From Saccharothrix sp. NRRL B-16314 (GTDB lineage: Bacteria; Actinomycetota; Actinomycetes; Mycobacteriales; Pseudonocardiaceae): 64,000 bases of DNA. The position numbers were made by a program, and so were the translations under genes. The stretch is taken from NCBI RefSeq assembly GCF_000716595.1, contig NZ_JNXC01000031.1:25944-89943 (forward strand). Reading direction: 5' to 3'. Shown in pieces: positions 54,833 to 63,192 of this stretch. The notes beneath the pieces were generated by a model that worked only from the letters and a program-made list of their open reading frames with translations, was not told the origin of the DNA and did not search any database. How positions within the stretch are numbered: the stretch's first letter is position 1; the number at the start of each line of letters is the position of its first letter.

Positions 54833-55288
54833 TCACCGCGGGGAGCGGGCCAGGGCTCCCTCGGGCAGGCGTTCGAGCAGTTCGGCGACGGTGACCCCGC
54901 GCAGCGAGTCCCGCCAGGCCTGGTGCGCGGCGGTCATCACGGAGTTGACGGTGCACGGCGTGGTGCACAGTTCCGGCGGAGCGGCGCCGCGCCCGCGCCG
55001 GCGGATCTCCTGGCAGGTGAACGGCGGCGCGGAGCCCTCCACCGCCTCCACGACGTCCAGCGCCGTGATGTCCGCGGCCGGGCGGGCCAGCCGGAACCCG
55101 CCGTTGGGCCCGGAGGTGGACTGGAGGATGCCCGCCCGCACCATCGAGTGCAGGTGTTTGACCAGGTAGGCCTCGGGCAGGTCGTACTCGGCGGCCAGCT
55201 TCTGCCGCGACACCGGCGGACCGTCGGGCGTGACCGCCAGCAGCACGGCGCAGTGCAGGCCCCATTCGACACCACGGGAGAGCTTCAC
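54833..55288 (-). CDS. Rrf2-family transcriptional regulator
   Basis: 151 residues: winged helix at 1-75 (VSRQKLAAEYDLPEAYLVKHLH; GPNGGFRLAR), then a dimerisation helix and three Cys in FTCQEI ... LCTTPC. Family members (IscR, NsrR, RsrR) bind an Fe-S cluster with three Cys, but the spacing here, C-x15-C-x3-C, is longer than the common short spacing, so cluster binding is likely but altered. It is divergent from the exporter and probably regulates it and the biosynthetic operon in response to redox or nitric oxide. Confidence 0.85.
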   Translation of the reverse strand: MKLSRGVEWGLHCAVLLAVTPDGPPVSRQKLAAEYDLPEAYLVKHLHSMVRAGILQSTSGPNGGFRLARPAADITALDVVEAVEGSAPPFTCQEIRRRGRGAAPPELCTTPCTVNSVMTAAHQAWRDSLRGVTVAELLERLPEGALARSPR

Positions 55289-55314
55289 GGTGACAGCTTA
55301 ACCGCCCTATCGTG

Positions 55315-55327
55315 GACATTGAATGTC
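55315..55327. promoter_or_regulatory. Palindrome upstream of exporter and Rrf2 gene
   Basis: GACATT-G-AATGTC is a perfect 6-bp inverted repeat around one base, in the 105-bp divergent gap. A -10-like TATAGT follows at 55331-55336 for the rightward exporter gene, so a protein bound here would overlap the promoter. It is an AT-rich site in GC-rich DNA and a good candidate Rrf2 operator. Confidence 0.5.
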
Positions 55328-55393
55328 TTCTATAGTCGGCCGCGTTCGAAGATCCTCCGCCCGGCTCGGACCGGGCCAGCGTGAAGGAGCGTC

Positions 55394-56845
55394 ATGACCA
55401 AAGCCGTCTCCCAGGGACCTGCGGAGGTGACCAAGTCCCGGAGCAACTACGCGGTGATGCTCGTCGTGCTGCTGTCGGCGACGTTCATCGTGCAGTTCGA
55501 CTTCTTCGTGGTGAACGTGGCGGCCCCGTCGCTCAGCGCGGACCTCGGGGCGAGCGCCGCGGCCTTGGAGCTCATCGTCGGCGGCTACGCGTTCGCCTAT
55601 GCCAGCGGGATGATCACCGGCGGTCGGCTCGGCGACCTCCACGGTCACCGCAAGCTGTTCGTGATCGGCGTGATCGCCTTCACGATCACGTCGCTGCTGT
55701 GCGGCATCACGGTCACCGCCGAACAGCTGGTGCTGGCACGGCTCGCGCAAGGCCTGGCCGGTGCGCTGATGGTGCCGCAGGTGCTCGCCGTGATCACGTC
55801 GGACTTCCCCGCCGAGGCGCGCGGTCGGGCGTTCGCGGGCTACGGCATGGCCGCGGGCCTCGGCTCGATCGCCGGGCAGGTGCTCGGCGGCGCGATGGTG
55901 CAGGCCGACCTGTTCGGGCTCGGCTGGCGGCTGATCTTCCTGATCAACGTGCCGATCGGCATCGTGACGGCGATCGCCGCGGCGCGCGTGCTGCCGGAGA
56001 AGCGGGACAACCCGCAGACCGGCCTGGACCCGCTCGGCGCGCTCGGCCTGTCCGCCGCGCTGGCGTTGCTGCTGGTGCCGCTCGGCATGGGCCACAGCGC
56101 GGGCTGGCCCGCCTGGACGTGGATCTGCATGGCGCTGGCCGTCCCGGTCGCCGCCGCCACCCTGCGCTGGGAGCAGCTGCTCGGCCGTCGCGGCAAGAGC
56201 CCGATGCTGGACCTGGCGCTGTTCCGGGTGTCGTCGTTCCGCGCGGGCCTCATCGCCGGTGTCGCGTTCAACATGTACTTCGGCAGCCTGATGTTCACCC
56301 TCACCCTGCTGTTGCAGTCGGGCCTGAACCTCAGCCCGTTCATGGCCGGTGTGGTGTTCTCGCCGATGGGCGTGTTCTTCTCGCTCAGCGCCATGTACGG
56401 CGGCAAGCTCACCGCCCGGTTCGGGATGAACTCGTTGGTGTGGGGCAGCCTGGTCACCGCGGTGGGACTCGTGCTGCTCGCCGTCGGCCTGAACGTGTCC
56501 GGGCCCGACGTCGGCCTTGCCTGGCTGCTCTTCTGCCTGGCGCTGGTCGGCCTGGGCAACGGCGCGGTGCTGCCGTCGCTGATGGGCGCTTCACTGCTCA
56601 AGGTCCAGCCGCAGTCCGCGGGTGTGGCGTCCGGCGTGCTGACGACGTCCCAGCAGTTCGCGATCTCCGGCGGTGTCGCGGTGATCGGCGCGCTCTACTT
56701 CGGCCTGATCGGCGACCGGACGGGCGGCGCCGTCCACGCCTCGGCGATGCAGTGGGCGCTGTGGATCAACCTGGTGCTGGTGTTCGCGGTGATCGGCATG
56801 GTGCTGGTGCTGAAGCGGATCGAGAAGGAGACGCAGGCTTCCTGA
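55394..56845 (+). CDS. MFS drug exporter, DHA2 (14-TM) family
   Basis: 483 residues with about fourteen hydrophobic segments. Motif A-type loop GGRLGDLHGHRKLFVIG near residue 77 and the helix-5 antiporter-type segment (GMAAGLGSIAGQVLGGAMV near 150) fit EmrB/QacA proton antiporters. AAGGAG lies just before the ATG at 55394. Adjacent to the 3-hydroxyanthranilate/ketosynthase cluster and opposite the Rrf2 gene, it likely exports the product and gives self-resistance. It is followed by tandem repeats and a hairpin terminator. Confidence 0.87.
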   Translation: MTKAVSQGPAEVTKSRSNYAVMLVVLLSATFIVQFDFFVVNVAAPSLSADLGASAAALELIVGGYAFAYASGMITGGRLGDLHGHRKLFVIGVIAFTITSLLCGITVTAEQLVLARLAQGLAGALMVPQVLAVITSDFPAEARGRAFAGYGMAAGLGSIAGQVLGGAMVQADLFGLGWRLIFLINVPIGIVTAIAAARVLPEKRDNPQTGLDPLGALGLSAALALLLVPLGMGHSAGWPAWTWICMALAVPVAAATLRWEQLLGRRGKSPMLDLALFRVSSFRAGLIAGVAFNMYFGSLMFTLTLLLQSGLNLSPFMAGVVFSPMGVFFSLSAMYGGKLTARFGMNSLVWGSLVTAVGLVLLAVGLNVSGPDVGLAWLLFCLALVGLGNGAVLPSLMGASLLKVQPQSAGVASGVLTTSQQFAISGGVAVIGALYFGLIGDRTGGAVHASAMQWALWINLVLVFAVIGMVLVLKRIEKETQAS

Positions 56846-56853
56846 GGACGGGC

Positions 56854-56918
56854 TCCGGTCCGGTGGTGCACTCCGCTTCCGGTCCGGTGGTGCAGTCGGA
56901 CTCCGGTCCAGTGGCGCT
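56854..56918. repeat. Three 24-bp-period tandem repeats
   Basis: TCCGGTCCGGTGGTGCA occurs at 56854 and exactly again at 56878; a variant (TCCGGTCCAGTGGCGCT) starts at 56902. The period is 24 bp. They lie in the 93-bp gap between convergent exporter and LuxR genes; the third copy forms the left arm of the terminator hairpin. Confidence 0.75.
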
Positions 56919-56933
56919 CGCCGCTGGACCGGA
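56902..56933. terminator. Bidirectional terminator-like hairpin
   Basis: TCCGGTCCAGTGGC-GCTC-GCCGCTGGACCGGA forms a 14-bp stem (one T-G position, a wobble pair in RNA) with a four-base loop, between the stops of two convergent genes (56845 and 56939). Strong stem without a long U-run, as usual for actinomycete terminators. Confidence 0.7.
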
Positions 56934-56938
56934 CCCGT

Positions 56939-57571
56939 TCACGCGCCGACGATCCCGGTCCGCACCGCGTACGCCGCGGCCTCGGCCCGGTTGCGGACCT
57001 GCAACTTGCGGTACGTGTTCTTCAAGTGCCACTTGATGTTGTCCGACGTGCAGCACAGGGTGCGCGCTATCTCGGAGTTGAGCGCCCCGTCGCACACCTG
57101 CTCCAGGATGTCCCGCTCGATAGGTGTCAGCATCGGGTCCGGGGTGGGCGACCGGGACAGGAAGCGCACCAGGCCACCGCCCAGCCTCGGCGGCAGCCAA
57201 CTGCCGTCGCGATGGGTTTCCACCACCGCCAACGCCACCTCGTTCACGTCGTCGGACGACGCGAAGCCGCGCACACCGATCCTCGCCGCGGCGTAGACCT
57301 GGTCGTCTCCCATCCGTTCGGCCACGAGGACGACTTTGGCGTTCGCGCCGATCACCAATCGGAGCACCGGATCGGTGACGTCCGACTCGGCCATCAGCAC
57401 CACCGCAACGTCGCATTTCGCCCGACGCAGGTCGGCCGGACGGACGGAAGTGCCCGACCTGCCCGTCAAGCGCAGCACGACCCGCAACCCCGACCGCTCC
57501 GCCAGGTCGTCCGCCAGGTCGTCGCCCGATTCGGAATCCGTGCACACCACAGCTGTTCGGATGTCACGCAT
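56939..57571 (-). CDS. LuxR-family regulator with degenerate receiver
   Basis: 210 residues from ATG 57571. The C-terminal LuxR helix-turn-helix is clear (TPIERDILEQVCDGALNSEI, then SDNIKWHLKNTYRKLQVRNR). The N-terminal receiver-like half has no phosphoacceptor Asp in the expected strand (CDVAVVLMAES) and no N-terminal acidic pair. It is thus an orphan, phosphorylation-independent regulator, probably answering to a ligand or constitutively active. Targets are unknown; the neighbouring cluster is possible. Confidence 0.75.
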   Translation of the reverse strand: MRDIRTAVVCTDSESGDDLADDLAERSGLRVVLRLTGRSGTSVRPADLRRAKCDVAVVLMAESDVTDPVLRLVIGANAKVVLVAERMGDDQVYAAARIGVRGFASSDDVNEVALAVVETHRDGSWLPPRLGGGLVRFLSRSPTPDPMLTPIERDILEQVCDGALNSEIARTLCCTSDNIKWHLKNTYRKLQVRNRAEAAAYAVRTGIVGA

Positions 57572-58129
57572 GTCCCCCAGCCCTCGAGTCATTCGGCCGT
57601 GGACGGCCACCGGTGTTCCGCCGACCGCCCGGCACCACAGTGCTGTCGAAGTTCACAAATCGTGGATGGATGTAACCTGATCATCACGATGAACGGCATC
57701 CGCCAGATGCCGCAGGGCCGGGGCGGCTCTCGGCAGCACACACCGAACAGTGATCGACCTGGTAGTCCGTTCGATGGACGTCACGACCCGGAGCACCCGA
57801 TCCCGGTGCCGGTGATCAACACATCGTGAGGGAGAAGAAGGCGGGGAAACACCTGGACGGAGCAGTCCGGGCGAAACACGGACGCTTCAGCTTCCCGAAA
57901 TGCGGCACAATACAATCCGGTATCCCGAACGCGTTGCCGGGTGGCCGCAGCCACCCGGCAACGCTCGCCGCACCATTTACCGCGCGGCACCGATCCGCCT
58001 GACCACCGGGGCGATCCGCGCACCGACCCCTCGGCGGTCACCGACCCGAACCCCGCTGTTCACCACGATCCGGTGGACAAATTCGTCAATGAACAACGCA
58101 TCACCGCGTGCTTTTGCGAATCGCCGCTT
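57572..58129. other. Gene-free stretch of 558 bases
   Basis: No convincing gene in either strand. It holds the promoter side of the LuxR gene and, at 57931-57964, a strong hairpin listed separately. Composition is slightly less GC-rich than the coding neighbours. Confidence 0.5.
57931..57964 (-). terminator. 15-bp perfect-stem hairpin
   Basis: GCGTTGCCGGGTGGC-CGCA-GCCACCCGGCAACGC is a perfect 15-bp stem with a four-base loop, about 165 bases beyond the stop of the M23-like gene on its transcript side. Most likely that gene's terminator. On the minus strand a T-rich stretch (GGATTGTATTGTG) lies shortly downstream. Confidence 0.65.
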
Positions 58130-58957
58130 TCAGTCGTACTTGTCCTGGTTGAGGAATCGGGCGAAGCCGCGCCAGGAGTTCGGTCCCATCACGCCGTCGA
58201 TCGGGCCGGTGTAGCCCCACCGCGCGGCCAGCCGCTGCACCGCCGCCCACGTGTTCGCGCCGGGCACGCCGTCGATCGGACCCGTGTAGCCGTACGCGCG
58301 CATCGCCCGCTGCAACGCCGAATAGGTGTTCGCGCCCGGCACGCCGTCGATGGGGCCGGTGTACCCCTGCTCGATCCGCAGCCAGTTCTGCGCGCGCATC
58401 CACATGATCTGGCCGGGGATGCCGTCCTGCTCCGTGGTCGTCTTCGGCAGACCCGTGCCGCCGCCCAGGAACGTCAGCGGGTTGATCCGCGTGCCGCTCG
58501 GGTCGATCATGTGCCAGTGCAGGTGCGGGCCGGTGGACGAGCCCGACCCCGGTGCGCCGGCCGCGCCGCCGGACAGCCCCACGACTCCGCCCATGCCCAC
58601 CCGCGTGCCGTTGGCCAGCAGGAACTGCGACAGGTGCAGGTACTGGGTGCGGTAGCCGTTGTCGTGCTGGATGGTGACGGTGTGGCCACCCGTGCCGTTG
58701 TACGGGATGTTGGTGACCACACCTCCACCCGCCGCCGGCAGGCGCGTGCCGACGGACATCCCGTAGTCGATGCCGCCGAGCGAACCGCGATCGAGGTGTT
58801 CCTGCCAGGTACCGGTGATCCGGTAGGCGGTGAACGGGTGGTAGAACCCGGCCGGCGCGGCGACGGCCGAGCCCGCGCCGACGCCGACCGCGGTGACGAC
58901 ACCCGCCGCCACCGTTCCGTGCAACAAAACCCGCCTGCTGATCCCGTCGTTGGTCAT
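58130..58957 (-). CDS. TAT-exported M23-type (lysostaphin-fold) protein with three cell-wall-binding repeats
   Basis: 275 residues from ATG 58957 (GGGAG eight bases upstream). A twin-arginine signal (SRRVLLHG) is followed by an M23 domain with the catalytic-region His (TQYLHLSQF) and HxH (STGPHLHWHM). The first zinc ligand is replaced: LytM-type proteins have HxxxD, but here LGGID gives Leu for His, so activity is doubtful. The C-terminus is three nearly identical 25-residue repeats (GYTGPIDGVPGANT at residues 198, 223, 248) of peptidoglycan-binding type. Probably a cell-wall-binding protein, possibly an enzyme. Confidence 0.82.
   Translation of the reverse strand: MTNDGISRRVLLHGTVAAGVVTAVGVGAGSAVAAPAGFYHPFTAYRITGTWQEHLDRGSLGGIDYGMSVGTRLPAAGGGVVTNIPYNGTGGHTVTIQHDNGYRTQYLHLSQFLLANGTRVGMGGVVGLSGGAAGAPGSGSSTGPHLHWHMIDPSGTRINPLTFLGGGTGLPKTTTEQDGIPGQIMWMRAQNWLRIEQGYTGPIDGVPGANTYSALQRAMRAYGYTGPIDGVPGANTWAAVQRLAARWGYTGPIDGVMGPNSWRGFARFLNQDKYD
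58133..58366 (-). repeat. Three 75-bp intragenic repeats
   Basis: The DNA coding the C-terminus of the M23-like protein consists of three 75-bp units, each encoding GYTGPIDGV followed by a helix. They are a peptidoglycan-binding-domain-like module amplified in tandem. Confidence 0.8.
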
Positions 58958-59070
58958 CGACCGACTCCCGCGTTCGAGGGGTGTGTGAGGCCGAACGTTA
59001 GGGACAGCGCGAACCGCCGGCGTGGTGCGTTCGACCGACGGCCGTCCGGGTGACCTCGCCGAGGCCGGGT

Positions 59071-59730
59071 CTACTTCTTCCAGGTGATCGGGGACTTGAG
59101 GTAGTCGTCGCCCCGGTCGTACGTCGCGCCCGAGACGCCGGCGCCCTCGCGGGCTCCCTGGAGGACGCAGGTCTCGTACTTCGCCCCCGCGGTGGTGAAG
59201 TCGCGGCCGGACGTCTCCGACTTGCACTGCGCCGTCTCGCCGCTGATGATCACGCCGGTCGACTTGCCGTCCGCGCCGATCGCCCGCATGCTCACCGACG
59301 AGTGCGAGAGGTCCGTGCCGCCGACGTTCTCCACGGAAACCCTGATGTAGTAGGGCGTGATGCCCTTGGCCTTCTCGCCGAACGCGCTCAGGTCGGCGTT
59401 GGCGCCCTGGTCGATCGCGGTGACGACGAGCGCGATCGTGCCGGTCTTGTCGTTGCCGTACTTGAACGGCACCACCGCGCGCTCGCCGACCTTGAGGGTC
59501 GAGCCGGGCGGGGTGACGTCCCCGGATGGTGCCTTCGCGTTCGACGACTCGGCGGTCGGCTTGGCGCTCGACCGGGCGGTCGACCTGGCCGTCGACTCGG
59601 TCGACTCCTCGCTCGACGTCGGTGCGGTGGACGCGGGCAGTGCGGTGCCCGAGGTGCTCGCACCACAGCCCGAGAGCAACAGGGCGACCGCGCCCACGGC
59701 AGTGATCAGTGCGCCATTGACGTGCAGCAT
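59071..59730 (-). CDS. Lipoprotein with DUF4352-like immunoglobulin domain
   Basis: 219 residues. Lipobox LLLSGC near residue 22, then a long Ser/Thr/Glu linker (about 25-70) and a beta-rich domain containing VGERAVVPFKY, GITPYYIRVSVENVGG and YETCVLQG. The pattern (a constant part, then 'YYxRVxVENVG') is typical of DUF4352-type Ig-like lipoproteins of unknown function. Anchored outside the membrane. It stands alone between the M23-like gene and the two-component genes. Confidence 0.75.
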   Translation of the reverse strand: MLHVNGALITAVGAVALLLSGCGASTSGTALPASTAPTSSEESTESTARSTARSSAKPTAESSNAKAPSGDVTPPGSTLKVGERAVVPFKYGNDKTGTIALVVTAIDQGANADLSAFGEKAKGITPYYIRVSVENVGGTDLSHSSVSMRAIGADGKSTGVIISGETAQCKSETSGRDFTTAGAKYETCVLQGAREGAGVSGATYDRGDDYLKSPITWKK

Positions 59731-59799
59731 GCCCGCACCCTATCCGCTGTCCGGCGGGTCACTGTGGTCCGTTCGCACCACAGTGACGGGCATCCGGTT

Positions 59800-60456
59800 T
59801 CACAGGTCGTCCAGGTGGACCAACCCGTCCTGGATCGCACGCGCCACCAGCGCGGCTTTGGTCGGCGCTTCACGCCCGCTCATCGCGTACTTGAGCCTGA
59901 TCCGCTCCAGGTGGGAGTTGACCGTGCTCAGCGAGATGCCCAGCTGCTGCGCCACGAAGTCCTTGGACTCGGACTGGAACCACTGGACCAGCACCTCGGT
60001 CTCCCGCGCCGACAACGCCGGCCGGTGGGCGGAGCGGTCGCCGGCGAGTGCGCCCGCCAGCGCCGGCGGCGTGTACGGCAAGCCGGCCGCCGCCGCTCTC
60101 GTGGCCTGGAGGATGTGCTCGGCGCCCTCGGCCTTCGTCAGGTAGCACAACGCGCCCAGTTCCAGGCACTGCAACGCGATGTCGTCGTCCGCGCGCATCG
60201 AGTAGACGACGACGCGACGCCCGGCCTGGACCAGTCGGCGCAGGTCGCCCAGTGCCGGGTTCGGTCCGCTCAGGTGCAGGTCGAGGATGACGACGTCGGC
60301 CTCCGCGCCGTCACCGACCCAGGCGACGCCGACGTCCTCACCGGCGGCGGCCACCCGGATCGGCGGCGTGCCGGACGACAGCCAGTGCGCGACACCGGCC
60401 CGCACCGCCGGGTGGTCGTCCACGACCACGGCACTCAGCTGCTGGTCCACCGCCAC
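59800..60456 (-). CDS. NarL/LuxR-family response regulator
   Basis: 218 residues with a canonical receiver: acidic pair in AVVVDDHPAVRAG, phosphoacceptor Asp in VVILDLHLSGP, and Lys in CYLTKAEG. The LuxR helix-turn-helix follows (SARETEVLVQWFQSESKDFV, ISLSTVNSHLERI). GTG 60456 (or 60450) overlaps the end of the upstream sensor-like gene by about 20 bp, so the three genes 62706-59800 are one operon. Receives phosphate from the adjacent kinase. Confidence 0.85.
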   Translation of the reverse strand: MAVDQQLSAVVVDDHPAVRAGVAHWLSSGTPPIRVAAAGEDVGVAWVGDGAEADVVILDLHLSGPNPALGDLRRLVQAGRRVVVYSMRADDDIALQCLELGALCYLTKAEGAEHILQATRAAAAGLPYTPPALAGALAGDRSAHRPALSARETEVLVQWFQSESKDFVAQQLGISLSTVNSHLERIRLKYAMSGREAPTKAALVARAIQDGLVHLDDL

Positions 60457-61532
60457 CTGGCCTCCACTCGCACGTGCTCGCCATAGGTTCCGCAGTCGAT
60501 CTCGACCCGCGGCGAAGCGGCGGCGTCCACCTCGACACCGGCATCCGTGACCACCGCGACCCGCACCTCGTCGTCGGTGCGCAACACGCTCACCCGCGCG
60601 CGCGCCCGTGCCGCCGACAACGCGGTGACGACCGGAGCGGTGAGGTCGCGGCGCACGTCCGCCGGCACCGGCGTGGCCGTGCCGCTGACCGCGAGGGACA
60701 CGTCGACACCGCGCTGCTCGGCCAGGTCGACGCACGCGGCGACCTCGTGCACCAACGGGTCGGGGACGTCGTCGTTCTCGGCGAACAGCCTGCGCAGCTG
60801 GGTCGCCGCGAGCGCGCACCGCCGCCGGGTGTCGTCGTCGCGCGGGTCCAGCACGCCGTCGGCCAGGTCCGCCAACAACGGCAGCGTCACGCCCAACCTT
60901 CCGGCGAAGGCGCTCCGCTGCCCCTGCTCCCACTGCTCGGCCAACGCCACCCTGGTCACCATCCGGTCCCGCTCGGCGGCCACCTCCATCGCCTGGCGGG
61001 TGCTGCGGCGCAGCATCTCCGTGATCATCAGGACGCCCAGTTGCACGCTGACGGTGCCGAGCGCGACCGTGCCGGCGGCGCCGATCTCGGCCGGCCCCGG
61101 CAGTCCCGGCTGCAGGAACTGGACGACGTTCGCCGTCAGGTGCACGGCCACCGCGGTGACCAGCAACGCGACCCGGTCCAGCAGGAGCAGCACCAGGACC
61201 CACCCCGCCTGACCGAACGACCAGTGCGGTCCGCGGAAGAACCCGTCCGGCGGCAGAACGGCGGTGGCGGCGACCGAGGCGGTCAGCACGACCACCGTGC
61301 CGACCACCACGACGCCGAGCGGCAGCGGCTTGCGGCGCACCACCCACACGGCGCAGGTGGCGGTGATGGCCGACATCGCGGTGAACGCGGTCACGGCGAC
61401 CCACGTCGGCCGGTACTCGTTCTCCACGAGCCGCGCGAGGTCGAGCCCGAACGGCACCACGACGGCGACGCAGAGCAGCGCGATCCGCATCGTGGCGTGG
61501 ACGTGGTCGGCGGCGGCGCGGCTCTCACCCAA
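60435..61532 (-). CDS. Degenerate histidine-kinase-like membrane protein
   Basis: About 365 residues from TTG 61532, supported by GGAG eight bases upstream and by overlap with the kinase stop; ATG 61490 is the alternative. Five or six hydrophobic segments lie in residues 15-170, then a coiled helix (TRQAMEVAAERDRMVTRVAL) without a phospho-accepting His, and a HATPase-like end in which the N-box is lost (TALSAARARARV). Only a weak VVTDAG glycine loop remains. It looks like a catalytically dead partner that may sense signals and modulate the intact kinase. Confidence 0.65.
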   Translation of the reverse strand: MGESRAAADHVHATMRIALLCVAVVVPFGLDLARLVENEYRPTWVAVTAFTAMSAITATCAVWVVRRKPLPLGVVVVGTVVVLTASVAATAVLPPDGFFRGPHWSFGQAGWVLVLLLLDRVALLVTAVAVHLTANVVQFLQPGLPGPAEIGAAGTVALGTVSVQLGVLMITEMLRRSTRQAMEVAAERDRMVTRVALAEQWEQGQRSAFAGRLGVTLPLLADLADGVLDPRDDDTRRRCALAATQLRRLFAENDDVPDPLVHEVAACVDLAEQRGVDVSLAVSGTATPVPADVRRDLTAPVVTALSAARARARVSVLRTDDEVRVAVVTDAGVEVDAAASPRVEIDCGTYGEHVRVEARWRWTSS

Positions 61533-62706
61533 CGGGCCACTCCAATCGCACGGACGTGCCCTCGCCGGGGCGCGAGGTGACGGCGGCGCTGCCACCGACG
61601 GCGGTCATGCGTTCGACCACCGAGCTGCGGATGCCACGGCGGAGGTGCGGCACTTCGTCGGGGTGGAACCCCTTTCCGGCGTCCTCGACCTCCACCACGA
61701 CGCGCTCGCCGTCACCGCGGACGCTGAGCACGGCGTTCCGGACACCCGCGTGGCGCTCGACGTTGGCCAGCGCCTCACGCACCGCGCGCACCAAAGCGAG
61801 CGCCACCGACGCGGGCACCACCGCCCCTTGGTGCCAGCGGGCGTCGACGGTCAGCGGACCGCGCTCCACGACGGCGCGCAGCGAGGTGGTCAGGTCGACC
61901 GGGCTGTCCTGCGTCGTGGCGCCGCCCGACGAGCCCGTGAGCACGGCCAGGTCCTGGCGCGCGTACCCGGCGACCTGCGCGGGATCGGTGTCCCGGCCGT
62001 GCACCGCGACCAGCAGGAACGTCGCCGAGGCCGTGTCGTGCAGCAGCGCGAGGTACTCCCGTTCCCGCCGGTGCCGTTCCAGCGCCACCGCCTCGGCCCG
62101 TTCCAGTGCCGCCCGGCGTTCCCGCAACTCGTCCACGCGCCGGCTCGACCGCCGCATCAGCACGAAGGCCAGGCGCGTCAGACCGACCTCGACCACCAGC
62201 CGGAGGGCGGTCGCGCCGCCGTCGCCGAGGCCGATCACCGCGAGGTCGACCGCCAGGAGCCCGGCCGTGGCGGGCAACGCGACCTTCGGCGACCACTCCC
62301 ACTGGAAGGTGATCGCCGTCGTGGTCAGCGCGTTCAGCGCCCACTGGTTGGGATGACCGCCGGTCCACTCCTGGGCGGCGCAGATCGCCGCGACCCGTCC
62401 CACCGCGAACGCGAGCACCAGCGGCCTCGCCCGACCCGACGCCCCGAGCCGGAAGTCCACCACGGCTCCGACCACGACCAGGCCGAGCAGCGCGAACCCG
62501 AGCGGCAGGACGTCACCGGGGACCGCCAGGAGCCCGAAAACGCTGATCAGCACCAGTCCGACGCCGCGAACGGGTGCGGCGAACTTGCGTGCGGCGGCCA
62601 GGAACTCCGCTTCCACGCTGCCCCGCGAACCCGGCGACACCGGCCCGTTCGGGCGGCGCGACGTGGACGGCCTCACCACCGGTCCGGGAGCGGTTCCGAC
62701 AGCCAC
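61525..62706 (-). CDS. Sensor histidine kinase
   Basis: 393 residues from GTG 62706. Four to five membrane segments lie in residues 45-185. A dimerisation helix follows with the probable phospho-His in YLALLHDTASATFLLV near 237, then a HATPase domain with N-box REALANVERHAG near 324 and G1 box VEVEDAGKGF near 347. The layout is that of short NarX-type kinases paired with LuxR-type regulators. First gene of the three-gene operon; signal unknown. Confidence 0.8.
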   Translation of the reverse strand: MAVGTAPGPVVRPSTSRRPNGPVSPGSRGSVEAEFLAAARKFAAPVRGVGLVLISVFGLLAVPGDVLPLGFALLGLVVVGAVVDFRLGASGRARPLVLAFAVGRVAAICAAQEWTGGHPNQWALNALTTTAITFQWEWSPKVALPATAGLLAVDLAVIGLGDGGATALRLVVEVGLTRLAFVLMRRSSRRVDELRERRAALERAEAVALERHRREREYLALLHDTASATFLLVAVHGRDTDPAQVAGYARQDLAVLTGSSGGATTQDSPVDLTTSLRAVVERGPLTVDARWHQGAVVPASVALALVRAVREALANVERHAGVRNAVLSVRGDGERVVVEVEDAGKGFHPDEVPHLRRGIRSSVVERMTAVGGSAAVTSRPGEGTSVRLEWPVG

Positions 62707-62938
62707 CCGCAGACCCTAACAACGCAGTACAGCCCCGCGCGTCGGTGCCGGGAGGCGGACCTCGGTCGATCACCCGTTCCAGCAACCGCCGCCCGCTACG
62801 GCGAACAGCGGCGCGCGTCCGTCCGCCCGAGTACGGCACGGCCAACGCGCTGCGCGCGTACTTCCGCTTTCGCCGGCACGGTCCGGACTGGCTCTCCACC
62901 GCCACTGCGGGGCTGAATGCGACGACCGGTGTGCCATT

Positions 62939-62988
62939 TGTTCACAAGTGTGATCGACACCCGCCCATTCTGTTCACGAGTATGACCG
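62939..62988. promoter_or_regulatory. Two 18-bp direct repeats spaced 32 bp
   Basis: TGTTCACAAGTGTGATCG (62939-62956) and TGTTCACGAGTATGACCG (62971-62988) agree at 15 of 18 positions, all differences being transitions, and start exactly 32 bp (three helical turns) apart. CCCATT follows each copy. Same-face spacing suggests a cooperatively binding regulator, possibly the response regulator encoded nearby. Confidence 0.55.
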
Positions 62989-63091
62989 CCCCCATTGATC
63001 CCGCAGCGGGCGGATGATCGGACGCGGTGCCGCTCACCTCGGCGTTCGATTGCATTCGACGCTTACCTTGCCCTGGACCGGAAAACCCCTG

Positions 63092-63121
63092 TTGACCAGC
63101 CACTTCCGAACCATCTAGCAT
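63092..63121 (+). promoter_or_regulatory. Candidate promoter of the lectin-enzyme gene
   Basis: TTGACC (63092-63097) and TAGCAT (63116-63121) are spaced by 18 bp and resemble a housekeeping-sigma promoter. It would leave a leader of about 155 nt before the ATG at 63285. Confidence 0.4.
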
Positions 63122-63192
63122 CCGGCAGGAAAGCGGTTTCCGGCACGATGACGTGAGGAAGCACCTTGGACGCGCGGTTTTGGTCGTCGCGT

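Noticed and set aside
62513..62905. Possible small gene upstream of the kinase
   Set aside because: Arg/Ser-rich, no ribosome site, overlaps the kinase start; treated as non-coding.
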